A stretch of DNA of 64,000 bases from Methanobacteriota archaeon (GTDB lineage Archaea; Methanobacteriota; Methanobacteria; Methanobacteriales; Methanobacteriaceae). Positions 9,120-18,587 of the stretch are shown piece after piece. Within the stretch, counting starts at the first letter, position 1. Each line of letters starts with the position of its first letter. Below the pieces are notes generated by a model, which saw only the letters and a list, made by a program, of their open reading frames with translations, was not told where the DNA came from and searched no databases. Position numbers and translations under genes: made by a program. The stretch spans positions 21,260 to 85,259 of the forward strand of contig JAEYPF010000020.1 of NCBI GenBank assembly GCA_023411115.1, in the 5' to 3' direction.

Positions 9120-10697
9120 CTAATACTTTATTCTGCAAATTATGAAATCTTTATTTTCGTATACAACTTCTACATTACTTGGAATTATTTCATTGATGTT
9201 TGTTTTAAGGTCTTTATCGAAATAGAGAAGAGAATACATCTCAGAATTTGTTTGTGTATATGAATTGTCGTTTTCAAAGGGGGATGTCAGCCGTTTATCA
9301 TAAACTATATAACCTATCTTTTCTTTTTCAAAAACGGACAACGGCGTAGTTTTATTGAAATATTTGAAATTTTGAGTAATTGGCATTCCGGATTCAGCTG
9401 CAAGGAAGGTCCCAGTGTAAAGATTAGAAATAACCACTGATCTTGTTTTATTCCCGTTTTTATCAAACCAGTTTGCCATATCTACCTCTGAATCACTTGG
9501 GGGAGCAGTTTGAACATAGCCATATTTGGTTATGGTCCCGAATTTTGCTATTTTTGGGTTTTCAACAGTTAAAACGCCTGAAACGGCAGATAATGCAAAG
9601 ATACCTATTAAAAATGCAGATCTAAACGATCTGGATGAAAATGTATTATGTTGTTTAAACCAGTAATAAAGCTGGCTTAAACCAAAGCCGCCGAGTATAG
9701 CAAGAGGGATGAGTAAATAGATTAAAACTCTGTAAGATATTACATTTATACCGAACCAGTAAGCATTACTCAGTAAAAACATCACTAAAATCCATACAAA
9801 AATGAAAAAATGCTTTTTCTGCATCTTTCCAAAAGCAAAAATGCACCCAATTACTGCAAAAATTAAAACTAACGGCCCAATATTTCCAATGTAAGACAAT
9901 GCACTTATGGCTTTATTATAGCCTAATGAAGTGCTGTAACCAGTTACAGCTGTTAAACCTTGCTGTATCAAACTGTGGAACATATCTGGCTTAAATAAAA
10001 AGAGCCCAATTAGCCCTATAACTGCCAGAATGATTAATGAAATAAGGAAAGCGCCATAATTTTTAAAAACACCTTTATTTCTATTTAGAATCAATTCAAG
10101 AATTGTAAATGCAGTTATTATCAGAAATAGGCATAATGGGGCTGCAAGGTGTGTTAAAATGGTTAAAATGAATATAATCCCTGCTATTAATGCATATTTT
10201 AGAACTCCTTCTTTAATTGATCTGTAGTAAAGATAAACTGCAATGGGCAGAAAAATTAGGGCCAGGTTTTCTGGAATGGGCAGCACTATTCTGGCAATTA
10301 AATAGCTGGATATCATTAAAAATCCTGCTGAAATTCCTGCAATTCTGCCATAAAACTCCTTTGCAACAAAAGATACAGATAATACAATAGACATTGCCAG
10401 AACTGGCTGCAGGAACCTTGCAATCTGGAAGAAATCGGTGTTTAGAAGAGTACCTAAACCGGCGATTAAAAACTGAAAGAGGGGAGGATAACCTATTTTT
10501 TGCCCATATGGAGCATTTAAAAGCGGATCAGTTAATACAAATCCGTAGTGAGCGTAAACTTTAGCGTACTCTATGTGCATTATTACATCCCAGCTCAGTG
10601 GCCACTGATAAGTTAACGTTGGAATTAAAGCTATGAAAAACATGGTTACTGCGGGAATAAGCCATAGATATTTATTGATATGTTCATTGAAATTCAT
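9120..10697 (-). CDS. Multi-spanning membrane protein, GT-C glycosyltransferase-like
   Basis: 525 residues with roughly ten to twelve hydrophobic segments and a soluble C-terminal domain of about 130 residues. The first outside loop carries SWDVIMHIEYAKVYAHYG and a YPPLFQF stretch, resembling dolichyl-phosphate-sugar-dependent GT-C enzymes such as PMT/STT3 relatives. A role in glycosylating cell-surface molecules is therefore inferred. No glycosylation cluster surrounds it, and the donor and acceptor are unknown. GTGATGTA precedes the ATG. Confidence 0.6.
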   Translation of the reverse strand: MNFNEHINKYLWLIPAVTMFFIALIPTLTYQWPLSWDVIMHIEYAKVYAHYGFVLTDPLLNAPYGQKIGYPPLFQFLIAGLGTLLNTDFFQIARFLQPVLAMSIVLSVSFVAKEFYGRIAGISAGFLMISSYLIARIVLPIPENLALIFLPIAVYLYYRSIKEGVLKYALIAGIIFILTILTHLAAPLCLFLIITAFTILELILNRNKGVFKNYGAFLISLIILAVIGLIGLFLFKPDMFHSLIQQGLTAVTGYSTSLGYNKAISALSYIGNIGPLVLIFAVIGCIFAFGKMQKKHFFIFVWILVMFLLSNAYWFGINVISYRVLIYLLIPLAILGGFGLSQLYYWFKQHNTFSSRSFRSAFLIGIFALSAVSGVLTVENPKIAKFGTITKYGYVQTAPPSDSEVDMANWFDKNGNKTRSVVISNLYTGTFLAAESGMPITQNFKYFNKTTPLSVFEKEKIGYIVYDKRLTSPFENDNSYTQTNSEMYSLLYFDKDLKTNINEIIPSNVEVVYENKDFIICRIKY

Positions 10698-10884
10698 TAC
10701 ATCACTTGATTATCTGTCTTAAAAGAAAGTTTAATTCTGATTTAAAATAATATGTTGGTGATCCATTTAAATATACTCTTGAAACTGATTACATTCTCTC
10801 TGTTTATAATCCTTTTTAAACAAAATGCAATTAAATACGCCTCGATAATCCATAAATCAGTACAAAAACGGATCTTTCGAAACA

Positions 10885-10893
10885 TTTATATTA
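10885..10893 (+). promoter_or_regulatory. TATA box of the nif operon
   Basis: TTTATATTA lies about 30 bases upstream of the operator and about 100 upstream of the nifH ATG. It would place the transcript start around 10913-10920, inside the NrpR-type operator. Confidence 0.6.
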
Positions 10894-10917
10894 GATAAAA
10901 ACATAACAGATGTTGTC

Positions 10918-10931
10918 GGAAGTATGTTTCC
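10918..10931 (+). promoter_or_regulatory. NrpR-type nif operator (GGAA-N6-TTCC)
   Basis: GGAAGTATGTTTCC is an exact match to the GGAA-N6-TTCC palindrome known as the binding site of NrpR, the methanogen nitrogen repressor that is released by 2-oxoglutarate. It overlaps the expected transcript start, where a bound repressor would block RNA polymerase. A second TTCC half-site follows at 10935-10938, giving an outer CGGAAG/CTTCCG pair. Confidence 0.8.
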
Positions 10932-10984
10932 TTCTTCCGCCAAGAATCTAAAATTCATTGAAAAAACAAAAGGTGGGTTCTATT

Positions 10985-11812
10985 ATGGTAAGAAAAATAG
11001 CAATTTATGGAAAAGGTGGAATTGGAAAGTCCACAACACAGCAAAATACAGCCGCCGCAATGGCTCACTTCCATGACAAAAATATCATGATTCATGGATG
11101 TGATCCAAAAGCAGACAGTACTCGTCTGGTACTTGGTGGTAAAATGCAGACCACCATGATGGACACATTACGAGAAGAGGGAGAAGAAGCCTGTACTCCT
11201 GAAAACGTTGTTGATACGGGGTATGGGGGAATTAAATGTGTTGAATCTGGTGGTCCAGAACCGGGTGTAGGATGTGCTGGAAGAGGAGTGATCACAGCTA
11301 TAACAATAATGGAAATGTATGGGGAATATGAAAAAGATTTAGATTTTGTGTTCTTCGATGTTTTGGGTGATGTTGTCTGTGGTGGATTTGCTATGCCTAT
11401 ACGGGATGGAAAAGCATCAGAAATTTATATTGTGGCATCTGGTGAAATGATGGCGCTGTATGCTGCAAATAATATATGTAAAGGTATGGTAAAATACGCT
11501 GAACAAAGTGGAGTAAGACTGGGAGGAATTATCTGTAACAGCCGAAATGTGGATGGTGAAGCAGAACTGCTTAAAGAATTCTGTGAAAAACTGGGAACTC
11601 AAATGATTCACTTCGTTCCACGTGACAATATAGTTCAAAAAGCTGAATTCAACAAAAAATCGGTTGTAGAGTTTGATGAAACATGTAACCAGGCTAATGA
11701 ATACAAAATGCTTGCAGAAAAAATTATCAACAACGATAACTTTGTCATTCCAAAACCAATGACAATGGATGAACTTGAAGATCTGGTTGTAAAATACGGC
11801 CTTATAGACTAA
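10985..11812 (+). CDS. nifH: Nitrogenase iron protein NifH
   Basis: 275 residues. The ATP-dependent electron donor to NifDK. P-loop GKGGIGKST at residues 9-17; the [4Fe-4S] ligands fall at Cys97 (GVGCAGRG) and Cys132 (DVVCGGF), and the switch-off ADP-ribosylation Arg falls at 100, matching the standard numbering. The ATG at 10985 follows AGGTGGG; an upstream in-frame TTG at 10958 has no such site. First gene of the operon, just after the NrpR-type operator. Confidence 0.98.
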   Translation: MVRKIAIYGKGGIGKSTTQQNTAAAMAHFHDKNIMIHGCDPKADSTRLVLGGKMQTTMMDTLREEGEEACTPENVVDTGYGGIKCVESGGPEPGVGCAGRGVITAITIMEMYGEYEKDLDFVFFDVLGDVVCGGFAMPIRDGKASEIYIVASGEMMALYAANNICKGMVKYAEQSGVRLGGIICNSRNVDGEAELLKEFCEKLGTQMIHFVPRDNIVQKAEFNKKSVVEFDETCNQANEYKMLAEKIINNDNFVIPKPMTMDELEDLVVKYGLID

Positions 11813-11826
11813 TTGGAAGTGTAAAA

Positions 11827-12144
11827 ATGAAAATGATTAGAGCAATTATAAGACCAGAAAAAACAGAAGACGTAGTTGATGCACTGGATGCAGCAGGACA
11901 TGTTGCCCTTACTAAAATGGATGTTATAGGCCGCGGTAAACAGAAAGGTATTCAACTGGAATCAATTTATTACGATGAAATACCCAAGCTAATGCTGCTT
12001 CTTGTTGCAGAGGACGAATCTATCGATGAAATAGTGGATATAATATCAGAAAATGCTTTTACTGGAAATATGGGTGATGGGAAATTATTCGTAAGTCCAG
12101 TAGAAGAAGCATATACTGTAAGAACAAGGAGTAAAGGGCTTTAG
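11827..12144 (+). CDS. nifI1: Nitrogenase PII-type regulator NifI1
   Basis: 105 residues, a PII-family protein (GlnB-like) with the T-loop sequence GRGKQKGIQ. In methanogens NifI1 forms a hetero-oligomer with NifI2 and blocks NifDK directly when ammonium appears, the block being relieved by 2-oxoglutarate. Its place between nifH and nifD is diagnostic. GGAAGTG stands six bases before the ATG. It starts 14 bases after nifH. Confidence 0.95.
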   Translation: MKMIRAIIRPEKTEDVVDALDAAGHVALTKMDVIGRGKQKGIQLESIYYDEIPKLMLLLVAEDESIDEIVDIISENAFTGNMGDGKLFVSPVEEAYTVRTRSKGL

Positions 12145-12156
12145 CGTGGTGTGAAG

Positions 12157-12525
12157 ATGAAAGAAATCATTGCCATCATACGGCCCAATAAAATGGGAAG
12201 GACAAAAGACGTCTTAAATTCACTTGGATTCCCTTCAATGACTGCAAATCGTGTTATGGGGCGGGGTAGGCAAAAAGCAATCTTGAATGAGGTAACATTT
12301 GATATAAAAGAGCCCGCTCTTTTAGAAGAAGAAGGAAGCATGAGGTACATACCTAAAAGACTCATATCATTAATAGTTCCAGATGAAGATGCATCTCTGG
12401 TGGTGGAAGCCATAATGAAAGTCAATCATACTGGGCAAATAGGGGACGGAAAGATATTTGTCTGCAATGTAGATGATGCAATACGAGTTCGAACAAAAGA
12501 AAAGGGAGAAGAAGCAATTTTGTAA
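12157..12525 (+). CDS. nifI2: Nitrogenase PII-type regulator NifI2
   Basis: 122 residues, PII family, with a T-loop region GRGRQKAILNE longer than in NifI1, as is usual for NifI2. Partner of NifI1 in ammonium switch-off of nitrogenase. An ATG at 12157 is preferred because GGTG lies five bases upstream; a GTG at 12151 is in frame but overlaps that region. The gene begins 12 bases after nifI1. Confidence 0.94.
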   Translation: MKEIIAIIRPNKMGRTKDVLNSLGFPSMTANRVMGRGRQKAILNEVTFDIKEPALLEEEGSMRYIPKRLISLIVPDEDASLVVEAIMKVNHTGQIGDGKIFVCNVDDAIRVRTKEKGEEAIL

Positions 12526-12570
12526 ATTGTGCTTCTGCATTTATAATTAAACTTATTAAGGAGATTAAAT

Positions 12571-14016
12571 ATGCCTTACAAACTTTTTGACGTGTCTAAA
12601 CCTATTCCTGAGAGAAAAGAGCACACATATGTAAAACACTGTGGCGATCCTGAGGACTGTCTCCCAAAATGTAATTCAAAGACCATTCCAGGATCCATGA
12701 CAGAACGTGGATGTGCATTTGCAGGAGCTAAAGGGGTTATAACTGGAGCTATAAAGGATGTAGCCCATATAGTACATTCACCTGTCGGCTGTACAGTGTA
12801 TGGTTACGGAACAAAAAGATATCCAACAACCACGGACATGCCAGACGGAAGTCAATTCCCAGTAAAAGATTTTAACATTAAATACATCATTGGAACAGAT
12901 TTACAGGAATCTGACGTGGTTTTTGGCGGAATGAAAAAATTACGCCAGGCTATTCTAGATACTAAAAGAGAATTCCCATTTGTAAATGCAATATATCTAT
13001 ATGCAACCTGTACAACTGGATTAATTGGGGATGACATGGATGCTGTTGCTAAAGAAATGGAAGAAGAATTAGATATACCTATTATAGCATTTAATGCACC
13101 AGGATTCGCAGGTCCAACACAGTCTAAAGGACACTCTATTGGAAACAACGTTCTCTTTGAGAAATTAGTGGGTAAAACAGAACCACCGGCTACGGGGCCT
13201 TATGATATAAATCTTATCGGTGAATACAACATCGACGGGGACCTCTGGCTGCTTAAAGATTACTTTAAAGAGATAGGAATAAATGTCTTGAGTACGTTCA
13301 CTGGAGATTGCTGTCACAATGAGATAGGCTGGATGCACAGGGCAAAATTGAGCGTAGTAAGATGTCAAAGATCCTCTACTTACATAGCAAAACTCATAGA
13401 GGAGAAATACGGCGTCCCTTACATGAAAACTGACTTTTTCAGTACCAAATACTGTGCAGAAAACTTAAAGACCGTAGCAAGGTTCTTTGGTCTTGAAGAT
13501 AAAGCAGATGAAGTGATCGCTAATAGAATGGCCAAAATAATTCCTGAGTTAGAATTCTATAGGGAAAAATTAACTGGAAAAAGAGCATTCATCTTCTCTG
13601 GTGGGCCTAAAAGTTATCACCTTTCTGTTCCACTAGAAGAGGAATTAGGAATGGAAATAACCGGTGTTTCATCCATGTTTGAACATGAAGATGGATTTGA
13701 AAAGATGAAAAAACGGGTAAAAGAAGGTGGACTTGTAATAGACGATCCAAATGCATTGGAATTAGAAGAACTGGTTGAAGATTACAAAATCGATTTAATT
13801 ATGGGCGGTGTAAAAGAGAAGTATCTGGTTCATAAATTAGGAATACCATCTCTTCTAATTCACTCATATGAAAACGGTCCATATATAGGATTTGAAGGTT
13901 TCTTAAACCTTGCAAGAGATATGTACACTTCTATCTACAATCCAGTATGGAGTATGCTTGAATTCAAAGAAACTGAAGACCCAGACATACCAAATATCGA
14001 AGAGGGGGCAAAATAA
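12571..14016 (+). CDS. nifD: Nitrogenase molybdenum-iron protein alpha chain NifD
   Basis: 481 residues. P-cluster ligands appear at Cys48 (GCAFAG), Cys74 (SPVGCTVYG) and Cys147 (YATCTTG). FeMo-cofactor ligands are Cys265 (VVRCQRSSTY) and His431 (IHSYENGPY). His188 in SKGHSIGNN corresponds to the catalytic His195 of Azotobacter. All key residues are intact, so the protein should be active. It contacts NifK, with which it overlaps by one base. The sequence favours the Mo enzyme, not the Vnf or Anf type (no delta-subunit gene follows). Confidence 0.97.
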   Translation: MPYKLFDVSKPIPERKEHTYVKHCGDPEDCLPKCNSKTIPGSMTERGCAFAGAKGVITGAIKDVAHIVHSPVGCTVYGYGTKRYPTTTDMPDGSQFPVKDFNIKYIIGTDLQESDVVFGGMKKLRQAILDTKREFPFVNAIYLYATCTTGLIGDDMDAVAKEMEEELDIPIIAFNAPGFAGPTQSKGHSIGNNVLFEKLVGKTEPPATGPYDINLIGEYNIDGDLWLLKDYFKEIGINVLSTFTGDCCHNEIGWMHRAKLSVVRCQRSSTYIAKLIEEKYGVPYMKTDFFSTKYCAENLKTVARFFGLEDKADEVIANRMAKIIPELEFYREKLTGKRAFIFSGGPKSYHLSVPLEEELGMEITGVSSMFEHEDGFEKMKKRVKEGGLVIDDPNALELEELVEDYKIDLIMGGVKEKYLVHKLGIPSLLIHSYENGPYIGFEGFLNLARDMYTSIYNPVWSMLEFKETEDPDIPNIEEGAK

Positions 14017-15398
14017 TGGGTGTAAATATTATAGAAAAAGACAGGACCGCTACAATCAATCCTCTAAAAACCTGTCAGCCGTTAGGGGCAATGTGGGCAG
14101 TTACTGGGATTAGCAGGTCAGTGCCACTGGTTCATGGTTCTCAAGGGTGTTCATCATTCGTTAGATATTCTCTCTCACGTCATTTCAGGGAACCTTCAGA
14201 AATTGCTGTAACCTCCCTCCACGAAGATGCAGCAGTTTTTGGTGGAAGGAGAAACCTTGTTGAAGGTCTTCAAAACGTCGCAGTAAGACTTAACCCTGAT
14301 TTAATTGGTGTAATTACAACATGTTCCAGTGAGATCATTGGTGACGATGTAATTGGGTTTATAAAAACTGCAAAGGAAGAGTTAAAGAAAAAAATTGGTG
14401 AAGAAGCAACTGAAAAAATAAAAATCGTACCAATAAGCACTCCAAGTTTCGTTGAAACACATCTTAAGGGTTACGATAATGCGATTAAAGCTTTAGCTGA
14501 TCACGTGGCAGAACCTTCCGAACCTAATGAAAAGATAAACATAATTCCGGGAATGGTGAACCCTGGTGATATACGCGAAATAAAACATATTCTCAGGCTT
14601 ATGGATCTAGAAAGTATCATTCTCACAGATATTTCAGATCCATTTGATGCACCACTCCGGCCATCTGCAACTGAGTACAAGCCATATTATCCAAAAGGAG
14701 GAACAAACACCGAAGAAATTGCTGATTCAGCAAACAGTGTAGGTACAATATCTCTTACCAAATATGCTGGTTCAGGTGCCTTATCTTTAGAGAAAAAATA
14801 TAATATACCTGCAGAATTAGGTCCGATTCCAATAGGAGTTCAAAATACCGATCAATTCCTCAGGAATTTGAAGAAACTCACTGGTCAGGACGTTCCAGAC
14901 TCCATCTTAGATGAAAGGGGTTTGCTCATAGATTCTATGGCAGATATAGCTTCCAGATATCTGTTTGGCCGTACTGTAGCCATCTATGGAGATCCTGAAA
15001 TCACATCCGGAATGGCACGATTTGTAGGAGAACTTGGTATGGAACCTAAAATGGTTCTTACAGGATCTAATAACCAGGAATTCGTTAAAGACATAGAAAA
15101 AGTATCTAAAGAAACAGGAGCTGAAATAGACACTCTAGTGGGGCAGGATTTAAGGGCAATGGAAGTATATCTTAAGGATAATCCTGTTGACCTGATGATT
15201 GGTAGTTCTGATGCAAGACTTATGGCTAAGGAATATGGAATTCCACTTGTGAGGGTTGGTTATCCAGTTTATGACCGTGTAGGGTACCATAGGCGCCCTA
15301 TTGTTGGATACAATGGAGGTATTCACCTCATAGATTTAATAACCAACACGATACTTGAGAAATATTATGAACCTGAGCACTGGAAACTTCAGCAGTAA
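14016..15398 (+). CDS. nifK: Nitrogenase molybdenum-iron protein beta chain NifK
   Basis: 460 residues. P-cluster cysteines lie at 20 (TCQPLGAM), 45 (GSQGCSS) and 103 (TTCSSEIIGDD). It is shorter than the roughly 520-residue proteobacterial NifK and lacks its N-terminal extension, as is normal for methanogen and clostridial forms. The start codon overlaps the nifD stop (TAATG), so translation is coupled and equal amounts are expected. Confidence 0.97.
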   Translation: MGVNIIEKDRTATINPLKTCQPLGAMWAVTGISRSVPLVHGSQGCSSFVRYSLSRHFREPSEIAVTSLHEDAAVFGGRRNLVEGLQNVAVRLNPDLIGVITTCSSEIIGDDVIGFIKTAKEELKKKIGEEATEKIKIVPISTPSFVETHLKGYDNAIKALADHVAEPSEPNEKINIIPGMVNPGDIREIKHILRLMDLESIILTDISDPFDAPLRPSATEYKPYYPKGGTNTEEIADSANSVGTISLTKYAGSGALSLEKKYNIPAELGPIPIGVQNTDQFLRNLKKLTGQDVPDSILDERGLLIDSMADIASRYLFGRTVAIYGDPEITSGMARFVGELGMEPKMVLTGSNNQEFVKDIEKVSKETGAEIDTLVGQDLRAMEVYLKDNPVDLMIGSSDARLMAKEYGIPLVRVGYPVYDRVGYHRRPIVGYNGGIHLIDLITNTILEKYYEPEHWKLQQ

Positions 15399-15408
15399 TA
15401 TGTTAATA

Positions 15409-15470
15409 GACCTCCATGATCTCAATAGGCCAATAAGGGCCTATAACCTTTTAGGGGGTCGTTATTTTTT
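15409..15470 (+). terminator. Two-stem hairpin plus T-run between nifK and nifE (probable attenuator or processing site)
   Basis: An inner perfect stem ATAGGCC/GGCCTAT (15425-15431 with 15438-15444, loop of six) lies within an outer stem GACCTCC/GGGGGTC (15409-15415 with 15454-15460, one G-U pair). GTTATTTTTT follows at once. This resembles a terminator placed inside the operon and would let nifHDK be made in excess over nifEN. Confidence 0.55.
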
Positions 15471-15510
15471 AAGAAGGAGAATTTGATATTGAAAATTTAG
15501 GGGAATTTAT

Positions 15511-16869
15511 ATGGAACCTGTTATTGAAACATTTGAATCTCGTAAAAAACACATGTGTGTAAAAGGAGAAGGAATATCCATCCCTGTATGTGATAAGGCC
15601 AGCTTGCCAGGTACAGTTACCCAGAGAACATGTGTTTATGGTGGCGCAAGAATTGTTTTAATGCCAATCACAGATTCAATTCATCTGGTACACGGGCCAA
15701 TAGGTTGTGCTGCATGTACATGGGACATAAGGGGAAGTAAAACATCCCGGGATGATATCTATAAAAAAGGATGCTCTACAAACTTGCAAGAGAAAGATAT
15801 CATATTTGGGGGCGAAAAAAAGCTATTTGAAACTATTATTGAACTTAATAAGTTGTACAGCCCTGGAGCAATATTCGTATATGCTACATGCGTTGCAGGT
15901 ATAATTGGAGATGATATAAAAGCAGTATGCAATAAATCAGAAGAAATAACAGGATGTAGAGTTATACCAGTTCAGTCTGAAGGTTTCCAGAACCATAACA
16001 AAACCAAAGGGCACTGGATTGGCGGTGATGCTTTACTTGACTATGTAATTGGAACAAAAGAACCTGAAAAAACTACTCCCTTTGACATAAATATAGTGGG
16101 TGAATTCAACGTTGCAGGGGATCTATGGGGAATAAAACCTCTGCTTGAAGAAATTGGTGTTAATATCATAAGTACAATGACAGGGGATTCCCATGTGGAC
16201 GAAATAGCCCAGGCGCACAGAGCTAAGCTCAACATAGTCCAGTGCCAGAAATCATCGAACTATGTTGCCAAAAAAATGGAGAAGAAATATGGAATACCAT
16301 TTATAAAGGTCAATTTCTTTGGTCTTGAACAAACAACTAACTCCATCAGAGATATCGCTGATTTCTTCGGCAATGAAGAAATGATCGAGAGAACCGAAAA
16401 AATAATTGAAAGGGGATTAAAAGAAGTAGAACACAAAATTGATGAAGAAAGAGAGAGATTAAATGGAAAAACCGTTGCTCTATATGTTGGAGGTAACAAA
16501 GCATGGTCTCTTGTACGGGCATTTGAAGAATTAGGTATGGATGTAATGATGTCCGGAACAAAAAATGGAATTAAAGAAGATTACGAAAGGATCAAAGAAG
16601 CTGTTAGGGATGGTACAATAATTGTGGATGATGCAAATTCAACTGAATTAGCCAGACTTCTTAAAAAATACAGGCCAAACTTGCTAATATCGGGAGCCAA
16701 AGAAAAATACATTTCATTAAAGCTTGGAATTCCATTTTGTGACTTTAACCACGACAGAATATCTGCATTTGCAGGATTTAAAGGCTTTGTAAGCTTTGCA
16801 AAAGAAGTGGATGCCTCAGTTTCAAGTCCAGTATTCAATTTAACATCTAAAAGTTTGAGAGGTGACTAA
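15511..16869 (+). CDS. nifE: Nitrogenase cofactor scaffold protein NifE
   Basis: 452 residues, homologous to NifD. With NifN it forms the scaffold on which NifB-co becomes FeMo-cofactor. Cluster cysteines are at 41 (RTCVYGG), 66 (GPIGCAAC) and 127 (YATCVAGIIGDD), and the cofactor-side Cys is kept in VQCQKSSNY. The histidine that binds cofactor in NifD is replaced (CDFNHDRISAF region), as expected for NifE. TTAGGGGAATTTAT precedes the ATG. It follows the nifK-nifE hairpin. Confidence 0.95.
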   Translation: MEPVIETFESRKKHMCVKGEGISIPVCDKASLPGTVTQRTCVYGGARIVLMPITDSIHLVHGPIGCAACTWDIRGSKTSRDDIYKKGCSTNLQEKDIIFGGEKKLFETIIELNKLYSPGAIFVYATCVAGIIGDDIKAVCNKSEEITGCRVIPVQSEGFQNHNKTKGHWIGGDALLDYVIGTKEPEKTTPFDINIVGEFNVAGDLWGIKPLLEEIGVNIISTMTGDSHVDEIAQAHRAKLNIVQCQKSSNYVAKKMEKKYGIPFIKVNFFGLEQTTNSIRDIADFFGNEEMIERTEKIIERGLKEVEHKIDEERERLNGKTVALYVGGNKAWSLVRAFEELGMDVMMSGTKNGIKEDYERIKEAVRDGTIIVDDANSTELARLLKKYRPNLLISGAKEKYISLKLGIPFCDFNHDRISAFAGFKGFVSFAKEVDASVSSPVFNLTSKSLRGD

Positions 16870-16870
16870 T

Positions 16871-18247
16871 ATGCATCACGATAAAAAATTTGCAGTAGTA
16901 AATCCCTCCAAAATATGCCAGCCAATGGGAGCCGTACAGGCCCTTTTGGGTGTTAAGGATACTATGCCTCTTATCCACGGCTCTCAAGGCTGCAGTACTT
17001 ATATGAGATTTCAACTTACCAGACATTTTAGAGAACCTATAGAAGTTGCATCAACTTCAATGAGCGAAAAAACTGTAATTTATGGTGGGGAATTCAACTT
17101 AATGAAGGCTCTAAAAAATATCGTCGAAAAACAGTCTCCAAGCATGATAGCGGTTGCATCAAGCTGTCTAACTGAAACAATTGGAGACGACATGGCAGGA
17201 ATAATAGAAAAGTTCAAAGATGCAAATCTGGACAAGAATTTACCTGTCATTATTCCAGTTTCAACTCCAAGTTATACTGAATCTCACGTGGAAGGGTATA
17301 ACAGGACTGTAAAAGCGCTGGTTGAACATTTAGCTTATCATTCAACACCAAACGGGAAAATCAACATAATTACAGGTAATATATCTCCAGCAGATGTAAA
17401 AAAAGTTAAAGATTTATTAAAAGAACTCAACTGCGAAAGCATCATTTTAACTGATACTTCAGAAAACTTAGATGCACCTCTTACTGAAGATACTCTGTCT
17501 TTATATGGTGGTGGGACAACCATTGAGGAAATTGAAGATACAGCTAATTCATTGGGTACAATTGCCCTGTCAAAACACGTAGACTCTGCAGGGGTATTCC
17601 TTAAGAAGAAATTTGGAGTTGAATCAATTTCTGGACCTCTTCCTGTAGGCCTCGAAAATACAGACAGCTTTGTAAAATCTGTATGCAAACTTGGAGACTT
17701 CGATATTTCACAGTCAATAGAAAAAGACCGCGGCAGACTTATGGATGCAATGGTAGATGCCCATTCCTACAATTATCACCGAAAAGTGGCTATATTTGGA
17801 GATCCTGACTTCGTATCTGGATTAACACGTTTCACATGTGAAATGGGTATGATTCCTACTGTTGTGTGTACTGGTACAGAAAGTAAAAGATTTATAGAGG
17901 ATATCAATATTATTTCAGAAGAAAAAGGAGTTTCACCTACTATTTTAGCAGGCGGTGATCTCTATGACATGCACAGGAAAATTAAAGAAATAGGTGCAGA
18001 TATTTTAATTGGAAATTCCTATGGGGCCAGCATGGCCAAAGAAGAAAATATTCCTCTCTTTAGGGCAGGATTCCCCGTATTTGATAGAATAGGGGCACAG
18101 AGAATATCTATGTTGGGATATAAAGGGGGTATTGATTTCGTTGACAAAATAACAAACACTCTACTCGATTTCTACTATGATGAAGCGGGATATGAAATAG
18201 TTGGGGAAGAAGGAGCAATGGAAGAATTTTCCAGGGAGGAAATTTAA
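16871..18247 (+). CDS. nifN: Nitrogenase cofactor scaffold protein NifN
   Basis: 458 residues, NifK-like partner of NifE. Cysteines at 16 (ICQPMGA) and 41 (GSQGCST) and a third in SSCLTETIGDD fit cluster binding at the NifEN interface. An ATG at 16871 is chosen because AGGTGA sits just upstream; a GTG at 16862 is part of that site. It begins one base after the nifE stop. The last base is shared with the start of nifX (TAATG). Confidence 0.93.
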   Translation: MHHDKKFAVVNPSKICQPMGAVQALLGVKDTMPLIHGSQGCSTYMRFQLTRHFREPIEVASTSMSEKTVIYGGEFNLMKALKNIVEKQSPSMIAVASSCLTETIGDDMAGIIEKFKDANLDKNLPVIIPVSTPSYTESHVEGYNRTVKALVEHLAYHSTPNGKINIITGNISPADVKKVKDLLKELNCESIILTDTSENLDAPLTEDTLSLYGGGTTIEEIEDTANSLGTIALSKHVDSAGVFLKKKFGVESISGPLPVGLENTDSFVKSVCKLGDFDISQSIEKDRGRLMDAMVDAHSYNYHRKVAIFGDPDFVSGLTRFTCEMGMIPTVVCTGTESKRFIEDINIISEEKGVSPTILAGGDLYDMHRKIKEIGADILIGNSYGASMAKEENIPLFRAGFPVFDRIGAQRISMLGYKGGIDFVDKITNTLLDFYYDEAGYEIVGEEGAMEEFSREEI

Positions 18248-18567
18248 TGAGGATAGCAGTAGTATCAACAGATGGAAAAGTTATAGATTTGCACTTTGGA
18301 GATGCCAACCGTTTTTTAATTTATAAAATTGAAGATGGAAAAGGCAAATTTCAGGAAATAAGAGAAAAGACAGTAATGCATTTAAACAATCATCAGGAAC
18401 GCTGGGTAGCATCAATAGATCTTATAAATGATTGCAAAGCTGTTCTCTGCAGTAGAATTGGAAATGAACCTACTATTGAACTTAGAAAATTAGGAATAAA
18501 ACCAATACAGCTCGACTGTGATGTTAAAGAAGCTGTTGATGAATGTTCTAAACATTTGTTAAGTTAG
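18247..18567 (+). CDS. nifX: NifX/NifB C-terminal-like cofactor carrier protein
   Basis: 106 residues of the dinitrogenase iron-molybdenum cofactor domain family: MRIAVVSTDGKVIDLHFGDANRF at the N-terminus is characteristic, with CKAVLCSRIGNEP following. Proteins of this type bind NifB-co or VK-cluster intermediates and pass them between NifB, NifEN and NifDK. It starts within the nifN stop codon, so it is translationally coupled to the scaffold gene, which supports a cofactor role. Confidence 0.88.
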   Translation: MRIAVVSTDGKVIDLHFGDANRFLIYKIEDGKGKFQEIREKTVMHLNNHQERWVASIDLINDCKAVLCSRIGNEPTIELRKLGIKPIQLDCDVKEAVDECSKHLLS

Positions 18568-18587
18568 TAAACTTGGAGGTGGTTATA

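Noticed and set aside
11417..11638. Minus-strand frame inside nifH
   Set aside because: nifH is fully conserved in this stretch; the opposite frame has no recognisable features.
13910..14113. 67-codon frame spanning the nifD-nifK junction
   Set aside because: Overlaps both intact genes in another frame; the nifD stop and nifK start (TAATG) explain the region.
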